DNA from: Ruegeria sp. ANG-R
GTDB taxonomy: Bacteria; Pseudomonadota; Alphaproteobacteria; Rhodobacterales; Rhodobacteraceae
DNA length: 64,000 nucleotides
NCBI RefSeq assembly: GCF_000813985.1
Contig: NZ_JWLJ01000004.1
Coordinates: 248,001 to 312,000, forward strand
Direction of reading: 5' to 3'
This document shows positions 16,755-24,687 of this stretch, piece by piece. A model generated the notes under the pieces. It did no database searches. It saw only the letters and a list, made by a program, of their open reading frames with translations, and had not been told where the DNA came from. Every line of letters begins with the position of its first letter. Within the stretch, counting starts at the first letter, position 1. A program made the position numbers and the translations under genes.

Positions 16755-16781
16755 GCGCAAGGCAGGTTGACTGCCTTGCGC
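16755..16781 (+). other. Intercistronic hairpin after potF
   Basis: GCGCAAGGCAG, loop GTTGA, CTGCCTTGCGC: a perfect 11-bp stem 10 bases after the potF stop, with no T tract and the ATPase gene 34 bases on. Such structures commonly protect the binding-protein mRNA from 3' decay or reduce read-through, giving binding protein in excess of the permease. Structure seen, role inferred. Confidence 0.6.
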
Positions 16782-16814
16782 CTATTCCATCTCGTCCGAT
16801 AAACGGGGGCCGCT

Positions 16815-17942
16815 TTGAATTCAGAAGTATTTGCGCCGTGGGATGACCCGCAGGCGAAACCCTTGATCCAGTTCCAGAACGTCACCAAACGCTTTGGCGC
16901 CTTCACCGCAATAGATAATCTGTCGCTGGATATCTATGAACGCGAGTTCTTTGCGCTGCTCGGGCCGTCGGGCTGTGGCAAGACCACGATGATGCGGATG
17001 CTGGCCGGTTTTGAAACCCCGACCGAAGGACACATCCTTCTTGGGGGTCAGGATATCGATCCGATCCCGCCCAATAAACGGGCGGTGAACATGATGTTTC
17101 AGTCTTACGCCCTGTTCCCTCATCTCAGCATCTGGGACAATATCGCCTTTGGTCTGCGTCGGGACAACATGCCCAAACGCGATCTGGAAGAACGCGTTGA
17201 AGAGATGCTGCGCCTGACCCGGCTCGAGCAATTTGCGCGCCGTAAGCCGCATCAGATCTCGGGCGGTCAACGCCAACGCGTGGCGCTGGCCCGGTCATTG
17301 GCCAAAGCGCCAAAACTGCTTTTGCTCGACGAACCCTTGGGCGCGCTGGATAAGAAACTGCGTCAGGATACTCAATTCGAGTTGATGGACATTCAGGAAA
17401 AGACAGGCACGACCTTTGTCATCGTAACCCACGACCAGGAAGAGGCGATGACCGTTGCCAGCCGAGTGGCCGTTATGGATCAAGGCAAGCTCATGCAAGT
17501 GGCGACGCCCGATCGCATCTATGAGACACCGAATTCCGTCTATGTCGCTGATTTTATCGGCGACGTGAACATCATCGAAGGGCGTGCCACAGCACAAGGC
17601 GATGAAAGCTATCAGATCGATTGGGCCGAGGGTCAGCCTCCGCTCACGGCGTCATCCGCGACCGCGTTGTCCAATGGGCAGCGCTGCCATCTGGCGATCC
17701 GTCCCGAGAAAGTCGCCATTTCTGCCGAGCGGCCCGCAGATGCGATTAATGCGATCCAAGGTAAGGTGCATGACATCGCTTATCTGGGCAATCTGTCGAC
17801 TTATCATGTTGAGCTGCCGAACGGTACAATCATCAAGGCACAAACGGCGAATACCCGTCGTATCTCGCGCCGTTCCTTCACGTGGGAAGACCCGGTCTGG
17901 CTGTCCTGGACAGCGACTGCCGCGGTCTTGTTGGAAAACTGA
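16815..17942 (+). CDS. potG: Putrescine ABC transporter ATPase PotG
   Basis: 375 residues. ABC domain 17-250: Walker A GPSGCGKTT, Q-loop MMFQSYALFPHLS, signature ISGGQRQR, Walker B LLLLDEPLGALDK and switch histidine in VTHDQEEAMTVASR. A C-terminal TOBE_2 domain (about 290-370) is present. The start is TTG 16815 behind GGGGGC; no ATG or GTG lies between it and the ABC domain. The 3' end overlaps potH by one base (TGATG). It powers import with PotH and PotI at the inner membrane. Confidence 0.92.
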   Translation: MNSEVFAPWDDPQAKPLIQFQNVTKRFGAFTAIDNLSLDIYEREFFALLGPSGCGKTTMMRMLAGFETPTEGHILLGGQDIDPIPPNKRAVNMMFQSYALFPHLSIWDNIAFGLRRDNMPKRDLEERVEEMLRLTRLEQFARRKPHQISGGQRQRVALARSLAKAPKLLLLDEPLGALDKKLRQDTQFELMDIQEKTGTTFVIVTHDQEEAMTVASRVAVMDQGKLMQVATPDRIYETPNSVYVADFIGDVNIIEGRATAQGDESYQIDWAEGQPPLTASSATALSNGQRCHLAIRPEKVAISAERPADAINAIQGKVHDIAYLGNLSTYHVELPNGTIIKAQTANTRRISRRSFTWEDPVWLSWTATAAVLLEN

Positions 17943-18832
17943 TGCGTCGCGCCGTTCTGATCGCCATTCCCTATGTCTGGCTTTTGGCGCTGTTTCTGGT
18001 GCCGTTCTTTATCGTTCTGAAAATCTCACTTTCGGACACCGCGCTGGCCATTCCACCTTACACGCCGACATTGGATTTCTCTGAGGGCTGGACTGGCATT
18101 AAGAACTTCTTCAGCCAGCTTGATCTTGAGAACTTCGTTTGGCTGACTGAGGATGATCTATACTGGAAAGCTTACCTTTCCAGCGTCAAAATCGCTCTGA
18201 TTTCGACAATTCTCACTCTGATTGTCGGCTACCCGATCGCCTACGCGATGGCGCGTGCGCCTGAAGAATGGCGACCCACATTCATGATGTTGGTTATCTT
18301 GCCGTTCTGGACCTCGTTCCTGATCCGGGTTTACGCGTGGATGGGCATTCTCAGCAACGAAGGTTATCTGAACCAGCTGTTGTTATGGACGGGCATCATC
18401 TCGACCCCGCTGACCATTCTGAACACCAATACGGCGGTCTATATCGGTATCGTCTACACTTATCTGCCCTTCATGATCCTGCCGATTTATTCGTCGCTGG
18501 AACGGATGGATGGCTCGCTGATCGAAGCGGCTGAAGACCTGGGTTGCTCGCGTCTGCAGGCTTTCTGGTTGGTGACTATCCCTCTGTCACGCCCCGGTAT
18601 AATAGCAGGCTGTTTCCTGGTGATGATCCCGGTGATTGGTGAATTCGTGATCCCGTCGCTTCTGGGTGGATCGGGTACATTGATGATCGGCAAGGTGCTC
18701 TGGGAAGAGTTCTTCTCGAACCGCGACTGGCCGGTTGCAAGCGCAGTGGCGGTGGTTCTGCTGCTTATCCTCGTAGTCCCGATTGTGCTGTTCCAGCGGA
18801 ACCAGCAAAAGCAGACGGAGGCTGAAAAATGA
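17942..18832 (+). CDS. potH: Putrescine ABC transporter permease PotH
   Basis: 296 residues with six transmembrane segments; the first is near the N-terminus (about 3-26). The conserved EAA loop, which contacts the ATPase, reads EAAEDLGCSRLQAFWLVTIPLSRPGI. ATG 17942 overlaps the potG stop and gives the family N-terminus MRRAVLIAIPYVWLLALFLVPF. Its stop overlaps potI as ATGA. Confidence 0.92.
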   Translation: MRRAVLIAIPYVWLLALFLVPFFIVLKISLSDTALAIPPYTPTLDFSEGWTGIKNFFSQLDLENFVWLTEDDLYWKAYLSSVKIALISTILTLIVGYPIAYAMARAPEEWRPTFMMLVILPFWTSFLIRVYAWMGILSNEGYLNQLLLWTGIISTPLTILNTNTAVYIGIVYTYLPFMILPIYSSLERMDGSLIEAAEDLGCSRLQAFWLVTIPLSRPGIIAGCFLVMIPVIGEFVIPSLLGGSGTLMIGKVLWEEFFSNRDWPVASAVAVVLLLILVVPIVLFQRNQQKQTEAEK

Positions 18833-19647
18833 GCAGACTCAGCTGGTTCAATACTGTCTCTCTGACGCTTGGTTTCGCGTTTCTCTATATCCCGATGATC
18901 ATCCTGATCATCTTCAGCTTCAACGAAAGCAAGCTTGTCACCGTTTGGGCCGGGTTTTCGACCAAATGGTACGGCGAGTTGATGCAGAACGAAGCCTTTC
19001 TTGATGCGGCTTGGGTCACGCTGCGGGTCGCGGTGTTCTCGTCAACGCTTGCGACGATTCTGGGCACCGCAGCAGCCTATGTTCTGGTGCGCGGCGGGCG
19101 GTTCTTTGGACGAACACTGTTTTCCGGGATGATCTATGCCCCGCTGGTGATGCCCGAAGTGATCACGGGCCTGTCGCTGCTGTTGTTGTTCATCGGCATC
19201 GGATTGGATCGGGGTATCCTGACCATCGTGCTGGCGCATACGACATTTTCGATGTGTTTCGTTTCAGTCGTCGTGTCCTCGCGTCTTGTGACCTTTGATC
19301 GGTCGCTGGAGGAGGCGGCGCTGGATCTGGGCTGCTCACCTGCGCAAGCCTTTCGTCTGGTGACCTTGCCGATCATTGCGCCGGCGGTGATTTCGGGTTG
19401 GTTGCTGGCCTTTACCCTGTCGCTTGATGATCTGGTGATCGCCTCGTTCACATCCGGACCTTCAGCCACCACGCTGCCGATCAAGATATTCTCAGCCGTG
19501 CGTTTGGGTGTCAGCCCTGAAATTAACGCGCTGTCCACGTTGATGATTGCGGTTGTCACAGTGGGCGTTATCGTCGCGTCACTGGTGACAAAACGGGCGA
19601 TGGTTCGGCAGAAACAGGATGAGCAGGCAGCGGCGCAGGTCGAATGA
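18829..19647 (+). CDS. potI: Putrescine ABC transporter permease PotI
   Basis: 272 residues, six transmembrane segments. EAA loop: EEAALDLGCSPAQAFRLVTLPIIAPAV; the following SLDDLVIASFTSGPSATTLP is typical of PotC/PotI permeases. Pairs with PotH to form the channel. ATGA overlaps both upstream with potH and downstream with the oxidase gene, so the importer and catabolic enzyme are co-translated. Confidence 0.92.
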   Translation: MSRLSWFNTVSLTLGFAFLYIPMIILIIFSFNESKLVTVWAGFSTKWYGELMQNEAFLDAAWVTLRVAVFSSTLATILGTAAAYVLVRGGRFFGRTLFSGMIYAPLVMPEVITGLSLLLLFIGIGLDRGILTIVLAHTTFSMCFVSVVVSSRLVTFDRSLEEAALDLGCSPAQAFRLVTLPIIAPAVISGWLLAFTLSLDDLVIASFTSGPSATTLPIKIFSAVRLGVSPEINALSTLMIAVVTVGVIVASLVTKRAMVRQKQDEQAAAQVE

Positions 19648-20945
19648 GGCGGGTTTTCTCGGATTACGCCTATGGCCCCGCCCCCCGTGCAGGGTGTTGG
19701 TGGGACGAGACAATCGCGGCACCGGACTGGCCGACGCTGGAGGGCGACCTCAGCTTTGATGTCGCTGTTGTCGGCGGCGGTTTCACCGGCTTGTCTGCCG
19801 CGCTGCATCTGGCTGAGGCGGGGGCTTCGGTCGCCGTTCTTGAGGCGGAAACTCCGGGTTGGGGGGCGTCCGGGCGAAACGGCGGGTTCTGCTGCCTGGG
19901 CGGTTCGAAGTTAAGCGAGGCAAGCCTGACCCGCCGATATGGCCCGGCGGCGACGCGGGCATATTTCAGGGCAGAGGAAGATGCCGTATCGCTGGTTGCC
20001 GACCTTTTGTCTTGTCACCGAATTGATGCGGATACGCATTCCCGCGGCGAAACTCAGCTCGCCCATTCAGAACGTGCCATGGAACGTCTGCGTCAGTCGG
20101 CCGATCCGACCGGGCAATTGCATGAGAGAAACGAGTTGCAGGGACTTGGGTTGGGTGGCGCATTCTTTGGGGGCTATACCTCGCCCGTAGGTTTTGGCCT
20201 GAACCCGAGAAAGTATCTATTCGGGCTGGCGGAAGCCGCTCGGTCAAAGGGTGCAAAACCATTCCAGAACAGCCCGGTTACGCAGATCGATAAGACCGCT
20301 TCAGGATATGTCCTTACCTCACCTGCGGGCAACGTTCGCGCTTCGACGGTCCTCATCTGTACAAATGGCTATTCAAGCGAGGACCTGCCGCCATGGATGG
20401 CCGCGCGCTATATGCCAACACAATCAACTGTTCTGGTTACGCGCCCCCTGACAGATGCTGAACTGCAGGCGCAGGGGTGGACATCGGATCAGATGGCCTA
20501 TGACACACGCAACCTGCTGCATTATTTCCGATTGATGCCGGATCGGCGGTTTCTGTTCGGGATGCGCGGCGGTTTGATGTCATCGTCCCGGGCCGAGGCC
20601 CGCATTCGGCGAAAGGTACTGCGAGACTTCAAACAGATGTTCCCCGCCTGGGCGAGGATTGATGTCACGCATATCTGGTCTGGTATGGTTTGCCTGGCCC
20701 GAGATCTCGTGCCCTTTGCGGGTCCGGTTCCGGGCCAAGGCGGGATGTATGCGGGGTTTGCCTATCATGGCAACGGTGTCGCAATGGGTACCTATTGCGG
20801 GCGTGCGTTGGCACGGCTGGCTTTAGGACAATCGACCGGCCTTCCGCCGCCGATTGCAGAACCGCCAAGCCGATTTCCTTTGGGCCGCTGGCGCCGTGTC
20901 TTAATGCCGCCGGCCTATGCTTTTCTGGGTTTGGCGGACCTATAG
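19644..20945 (+). CDS. puuB: FAD-dependent amine oxidase, gamma-glutamylputrescine oxidase-like (PuuB)
   Basis: 433 residues, DAO family. FAD-binding Rossmann motif FDVAVVGGGFTGLSAALHLAEAG at about 38-60, then GASGRNGGF (FAD contact) and a C-terminal GMYAGFAYHGNGVAMG. The N-terminus SDYAYGPAPRAGCWWDE resembles PuuB/OrdL proteins. PuuB oxidises gamma-glutamylputrescine, but no puuA (glutamyl ligase) lies here and a SpuC-like aminotransferase does, so the substrate could be another amine. Last gene of the importer operon (4-base overlap with potI); its end overlaps the minus-strand kinase gene by 6 bases. Confidence 0.8.
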   Translation: MRRVFSDYAYGPAPRAGCWWDETIAAPDWPTLEGDLSFDVAVVGGGFTGLSAALHLAEAGASVAVLEAETPGWGASGRNGGFCCLGGSKLSEASLTRRYGPAATRAYFRAEEDAVSLVADLLSCHRIDADTHSRGETQLAHSERAMERLRQSADPTGQLHERNELQGLGLGGAFFGGYTSPVGFGLNPRKYLFGLAEAARSKGAKPFQNSPVTQIDKTASGYVLTSPAGNVRASTVLICTNGYSSEDLPPWMAARYMPTQSTVLVTRPLTDAELQAQGWTSDQMAYDTRNLLHYFRLMPDRRFLFGMRGGLMSSSRAEARIRRKVLRDFKQMFPAWARIDVTHIWSGMVCLARDLVPFAGPVPGQGGMYAGFAYHGNGVAMGTYCGRALARLALGQSTGLPPPIAEPPSRFPLGRWRRVLMPPAYAFLGLADL

Positions 20946-21869
20946 GGCTGCGACTTCAAGCTCATATCCAGGCGCGTAGTCAGGTGATCCGTTCTCGATC
21001 CGCCAAAGACAATAGGCCGCCATGCGCCACGCAAACCAGGGACGCAGTGTCAGATAGCGTTCGGTAACTTTGGGACAGTCGTAAGCCGCAAGGAACTGCG
21101 CCATGTCAGCCTCGGACAAGGGTGCGCCGCGATAAAGCTGCTGCATCGCTGGTGAAAGGAACATCGCCAGATCTTCACAGGGGTCGCCCAGAGCGGGGCA
21201 TTGCCAATCGATCAGTGTCAGCCCATCCGGGGATTGCAAAATATTTCCCGCGACGGGATCGCCATGGATCAGGCACTGATCGGAGAGCGGCGGGATATGA
21301 CCCTGAGGTTGCATCGCAAGCAACGATTTCTGTTCCTGCGACTGGCAGGACGCCAAAATCTGACGCGCGTGCCGGTCCAGGTCGTCGCTGCCGTTGCAGC
21401 CGTCCGGAAGGTCCAGATCGACCGGAATCTGGTGAAGTTTTCTGAGCAGAAGGGCGACGCATTCAACTCCGTCCCGCCATGGCGCACCCGGCGCGTGGTC
21501 ATAGTAAACCCAGCTATCGTTCCCGAACGAGCCGGTCGCGCGCAGATTGGGGACGAAACCAGAGCTGTTGAGTGCGCGCAGGCACTCGGCCTCAAGCCTT
21601 GCATCATTTCGGAACAACGGGTTTTGGAACGAGGCGCAATAAAGCTTCAATACGGCGTCGTTCTTGCCCGACAGCACCTTCCAAACACGATTGGTCCGCC
21701 CCCCATACAGCACTTCGAAGTTCACTGCGGGATCAATCAGCTCTCGGGTGCGGAGCAGGGCAACAAGACCGGGTGGAGGTTGGTTACGATCAGACAGGGG
21801 ATATACCGGATTTGGAGGCGAGTCGCGATTGGCCAAGCTTTGGCCCGCCTTGCGCTCCAGATCAAGCAC
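20940..21869 (-). CDS. Aminoglycoside-phosphotransferase-fold kinase (choline kinase-like)
   Basis: About 309 residues. Kinase-like features: VLYGGRTNRVWKV (glycine-rich nucleotide loop), catalytic HGDPVAGNI (Brenner motif, H-x-D-x4-N) and LIDWQCPALGDPCEDLAMF (metal-binding Asp). The fold phosphorylates small hydroxyl substrates such as choline, ethanolamine or sugars; no specific substrate is evident. The start is uncertain: GTG 21869 overlaps the flgD stop by 8 bases, a TTG at 21836 is possible, and the frame is open to 21911. It follows flgD on the same strand, yet nothing suggests a flagellar role. Confidence 0.75.
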   Translation of the reverse strand: MLDLERKAGQSLANRDSPPNPVYPLSDRNQPPPGLVALLRTRELIDPAVNFEVLYGGRTNRVWKVLSGKNDAVLKLYCASFQNPLFRNDARLEAECLRALNSSGFVPNLRATGSFGNDSWVYYDHAPGAPWRDGVECVALLLRKLHQIPVDLDLPDGCNGSDDLDRHARQILASCQSQEQKSLLAMQPQGHIPPLSDQCLIHGDPVAGNILQSPDGLTLIDWQCPALGDPCEDLAMFLSPAMQQLYRGAPLSEADMAQFLAAYDCPKVTERYLTLRPWFAWRMAAYCLWRIENGSPDYAPGYELEVAAL

Positions 21870-22527
21870 CCGTGCGGATTTGTGTAACCTTGTCGACAGA
21901 CACCTCGGCACCGCTGTCCAGCTTCAACACTACAGCGTCCTCGCTGACCTGCGCCTCGACCACGCGGCTGAAGGCGGAAGCGGGCGTATCGGACAGTAAC
22001 TTGCCGCCCTTGAAGCTTTCCAGAGATGCCGAGTAGTTGCCCGCTGGCAAAGGGTCACCGGTGCTGCTCACTCCAGCCCACTCAAATTCGGACTTGTCGC
22101 TGGGTACCGGGATGCGGTCGACGACCGTATCCTGATCGTCACGAATGACCAGTTCCGCCCGGTCTGCGGTGGGCTCGGCCTCCGCGAAAATCGGAATGGG
22201 GTGAGTCTCAAAGCGGAATGGCGCAGCGACCTGGACGTCCATTCCGACCCAGCCAGCGAGTTGGTTCAGATTGACGGCCCCCAAAGTCAGGGCCAGACCG
22301 GACAAAAGCTCGTTGGCTTTGACCTGTTGTTCAACCATAGAAAACTGTGCCAGCTGCGACGCATATTCGGATGAATCCAGAGGTTCCAAAGGGTCCTGAT
22401 TGCGCGCCTGTACGGTCAACATGCGCAGAAAGGTTTCGAAATCCGAAGCCAGGGCCGAGCGTTGATTGTTGCTGACCGCGCTGGGGTTTGCGGCTTGTGA
22501 AGCCGCTGACGTGGGTGTTGTAATCAT
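21862..22527 (-). CDS. flgD: Flagellar hook assembly scaffold FlgD
   Basis: 221 residues. The N-terminal export and capping region contains FETFLRMLTVQARNQDPLEPLDSSEYASQLAQFSMVEQQ, the FlgD hallmark (about 30-68). The C-terminal half is FlgD Ig/tudor-like (about 95-215, with LPAGNYSASLESFKGGK). FlgD caps the growing hook while FlgE polymerises. Starts three bases after the fliK stop on the same strand, so fliK-flgD is an operon. Confidence 0.92.
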   Translation of the reverse strand: MITTPTSAASQAANPSAVSNNQRSALASDFETFLRMLTVQARNQDPLEPLDSSEYASQLAQFSMVEQQVKANELLSGLALTLGAVNLNQLAGWVGMDVQVAAPFRFETHPIPIFAEAEPTADRAELVIRDDQDTVVDRIPVPSDKSEFEWAGVSSTGDPLPAGNYSASLESFKGGKLLSDTPASAFSRVVEAQVSEDAVVLKLDSGAEVSVDKVTQIRTGA

Positions 22528-22530
22528 CGA

Positions 22531-23751
22531 TCAAAGCCTCATATCAAGGCCCCGGTCAGGGCCGATGGGGATCGTTGGAGCCGGATGATCTGTTGCGCCT
22601 GCCATTTCGACTGAATCCACAGCGGTATCGGATTCTGGATGGCCTCCCTGCTGTGGCGCTTCTCCGGACATGCCAAGATCGAGCGACAGATCTCCGTACC
22701 CCAGCCTTTCGAATTCCGCGGACAGGATCGCAATGTGCCGCCGCATCAGATCAAGCGTCTCAGGGCGTTCAGCGGCGATGGTCAGAAAAAACCCGTCTTC
22801 TCTGCTGTTGAGTGTAATGGATACGCGTCCAAGCTCCTCTGGGTTCAAGGCGATTTCCACGCCACCTGCACCGGGACGGGTCGATACCACGGCGGCAAGC
22901 TGTCCTGCGATCGCGCGTGCTGTCTCCGCGCGGGCATTGGCGATGGGCGCCGTTGGCATCGTGTCACGAAGGGTGTGACCAGCGGTCAACTCTTTGAGCG
23001 AGGGTATGTCTTTCGGCTCTGGGTCTGCTGGGGTGTCAGTGATGCCAGTGTCCTGCGTCCAGCCTGAGGTCTGCGTCGGTGCCTGTGTCTTGAATGCGGC
23101 AGAGATGGCAGCTTGCTGAGCTGATTGGTCTTTTGCCAGCTGGTTTGGATGAGTGGCAAAACGGTCCCCTGCTTCAACTCTGCGTCGTGGTGGTTTCGGG
23201 TCCGCACCCGGTGCCGAATCTGGACTCGGCGCAACTGGGGCAAGACTCTGCTCCGTAACTTGGGTGTGCCCGGTTTCAGGCTTTTGAACTGGGCCATTGG
23301 CGTTGGGAAAATTGTCGCTCGATGTTGGAACGGCTGCCCCCTGAGTTACTCTCTTGTTGTACTGACCCGGTTCTTCCGTGGATGAGGGAGGGACCCGCTG
23401 TATTGCGTCGGAGGGCGAAGCCGCAGCGCCTGTCTTATCGGCCATCACATCCTCAGGTTCGGTGGGCGGGTCTTGCAGGCCTGCCTGAGGGTGGATTGGC
23501 TTTGGCTCATCGGTTTTGCCTGGAGCCGGCGACTCGGTAGAAGTGACTGCCTCGGGGTTCGATGGCTCTGCCGACAGTTCGGGATCAGCCGCGGCCACCA
23601 GCGCGTCTTCCGCTTCTTGTTGTTCGACGCCCTCGTTCAGCACGTCCTCAAAGGCAAATCCGCCCCTGGTCTCCCGCTCCTTTCCTTGAGGCGCGCCGGT
23701 TTTGGCCCCGGTGGAATGCGCGGTCGTCATGAGTGTCAGCGGGTTGGGCAT
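22531..23751 (-). CDS. fliK: Flagellar hook-length control protein FliK
   Basis: 406 residues. A long, low-complexity N-terminal part rich in Pro, Glu, Ala and Thr (about 1-270) acts as the molecular ruler. The conserved Flg_hook domain lies at about 300-385: GAGGVEIALNPEELGRVSITL and FERLGYGDLSLDL. It interacts with FlhB to switch export from hook to filament. ATG 23751 follows a GGAGC ribosome site. Divergent from the flgJ-like gene, so both flagellar units start from the region 23752-23864. Confidence 0.88.
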   Translation of the reverse strand: MPNPLTLMTTAHSTGAKTGAPQGKERETRGGFAFEDVLNEGVEQQEAEDALVAAADPELSAEPSNPEAVTSTESPAPGKTDEPKPIHPQAGLQDPPTEPEDVMADKTGAAASPSDAIQRVPPSSTEEPGQYNKRVTQGAAVPTSSDNFPNANGPVQKPETGHTQVTEQSLAPVAPSPDSAPGADPKPPRRRVEAGDRFATHPNQLAKDQSAQQAAISAAFKTQAPTQTSGWTQDTGITDTPADPEPKDIPSLKELTAGHTLRDTMPTAPIANARAETARAIAGQLAAVVSTRPGAGGVEIALNPEELGRVSITLNSREDGFFLTIAAERPETLDLMRRHIAILSAEFERLGYGDLSLDLGMSGEAPQQGGHPESDTAVDSVEMAGATDHPAPTIPIGPDRGLDMRL

Positions 23752-23864
23752 TTTTTGCTCCGGCTCCGTTTGTCTGGCCCGCACTATGTACCCAAGGAGT
23801 TACGTTTATTTTAACTGCTTTCCTCTTTGATCGCGAAAGTTCGAAGCAATTTTCGGAGAAACCG

Positions 23865-24137
23865 ATGACGATCACAGCGACCGGGGCCACCGCGCTTTCC
23901 GCACAGATTCCACAGAAACTGAAAGCCGCGTCTGTTGAGCTTGAAGCCGCTTTTCTGGCTGAGATGCTGAAATCCGCGGGCCTTGGCCAGACGCGCAGTT
24001 CCTTCGGAGGGGGGGCGGGTGAGGATCAGTTTGCCTCGTTTCTTGTCCAGCAGCAGGCGCGGCAGATGGCCAGAGCCGGAGGAGTTGGGCTTTCCGAGAT
24101 AATATTCAACTCAATGATGGAGAAGTCCGATGGATAA
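23865..24137 (+). CDS. FlgJ-like rod-binding protein
   Basis: 90 residues, the rod-binding domain only: VELEAAFLAEMLKSAGLG and EDQFASFLVQQQARQMARAGGVGLSE. The muramidase domain of enteric FlgJ is absent, as is common in alphaproteobacteria, so a separate lytic enzyme must open the wall. ATG 23865 follows CGGAGAAACCG. The 3' end overlaps the FlgN-like gene by 8 bases. Confidence 0.8.
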   Translation: MTITATGATALSAQIPQKLKAASVELEAAFLAEMLKSAGLGQTRSSFGGGAGEDQFASFLVQQQARQMARAGGVGLSEIIFNSMMEKSDG

Positions 24138-24477
24138 CAACCCGATCCGGGCATTGGAAGACTTGTTGGATCTTGAGCGTGCGGCTTTGATCCAAGGGGA
24201 CCTGACTGATTTGAGCCGATTGACACCTGAAAAGGAAACCCTGATTGGCGTTATTAACCAGCTGCATGTGCTGGAAAGCGATGATCTGATCCGGGTTCAG
24301 AAAAAGGTCGCACGCAATCAGGCCCTTCTAAACAACGCGGCCGAGGGTATTCGCGCCGTCGCGGACCGGATGTCGGAACTGCGCCGGGTAAAGCAGGAAT
24401 TCAGTACGTACGACGCCGCTGGTCAGCGGAACGGGTTTGTTCTGCGGTCGCAGGCAAAGCTGGAAAAACGGGCTTAG
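24130..24477 (+). CDS. FlgN-like flagellar export chaperone
   Basis: 115 residues, all-helical and charged, with two long heptad-like stretches (RALEDLLDLERAALIQGDLTDL and a later RMSELRRVKQEF), as in FlgN chaperones that bind hook-filament junction proteins FlgK and FlgL. The family is poorly conserved; assignment rests on size, helical pattern and position between flgJ-like and flagellin genes. Overlaps the gene before it by 8 bases. Confidence 0.65.
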   Translation: MDNNPIRALEDLLDLERAALIQGDLTDLSRLTPEKETLIGVINQLHVLESDDLIRVQKKVARNQALLNNAAEGIRAVADRMSELRRVKQEFSTYDAAGQRNGFVLRSQAKLEKRA

Positions 24478-24519
24478 ATCCTGGTTTGATTCAAATCCGA
24501 GGTTTTGGATTTTCTTGTC

Positions 24520-24534
24520 TTAGCACTCCGTTAG
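24520..24534 (+). promoter_or_regulatory. CtrA-like motif in flagellin leader
   Basis: TTAG-N7-TTAG (24520-24523 and 24531-24534) matches six of eight bases of the CtrA consensus TTAA-N7-TTAA. It sits about 155 bases before the flagellin start. CtrA controls motility genes in related bacteria, but the match is imperfect. Confidence 0.25.
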
Positions 24535-24559
24535 GGGATGGCGGTCAAATGTGACGGTG

Positions 24560-24577
24560 CACCTGAAACAGCAGGTG
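24560..24577 (+). other. Hairpin in flagellin 5' leader
   Basis: CACCTG, six-base loop AAACAG, CAGGTG, about 110 bases before the flagellin start. If transcribed it lies in the flagellin mRNA leader, the known target region of the FlbT regulator, whose gene is nearby. Structure seen, function inferred. Confidence 0.3.
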
Positions 24578-24687
24578 GCGCGAAGGCCGCAGGGTACGAC
24601 GCACAAGTCAGAAAGACAGAATGCCTGCCGGCTCGGTGGGTCCAACATGGGCGTCAAACGCGCCCGCACGTATAAAGGATGACAAAT

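Noticed and set aside
23752..23864. A sigma-54 or sigma-28 promoter between fliK and the flgJ-like gene
   Set aside because: TGGCCCG at about 23779 lacks the partner TTGC at correct spacing, and no sigma-28 match was found.
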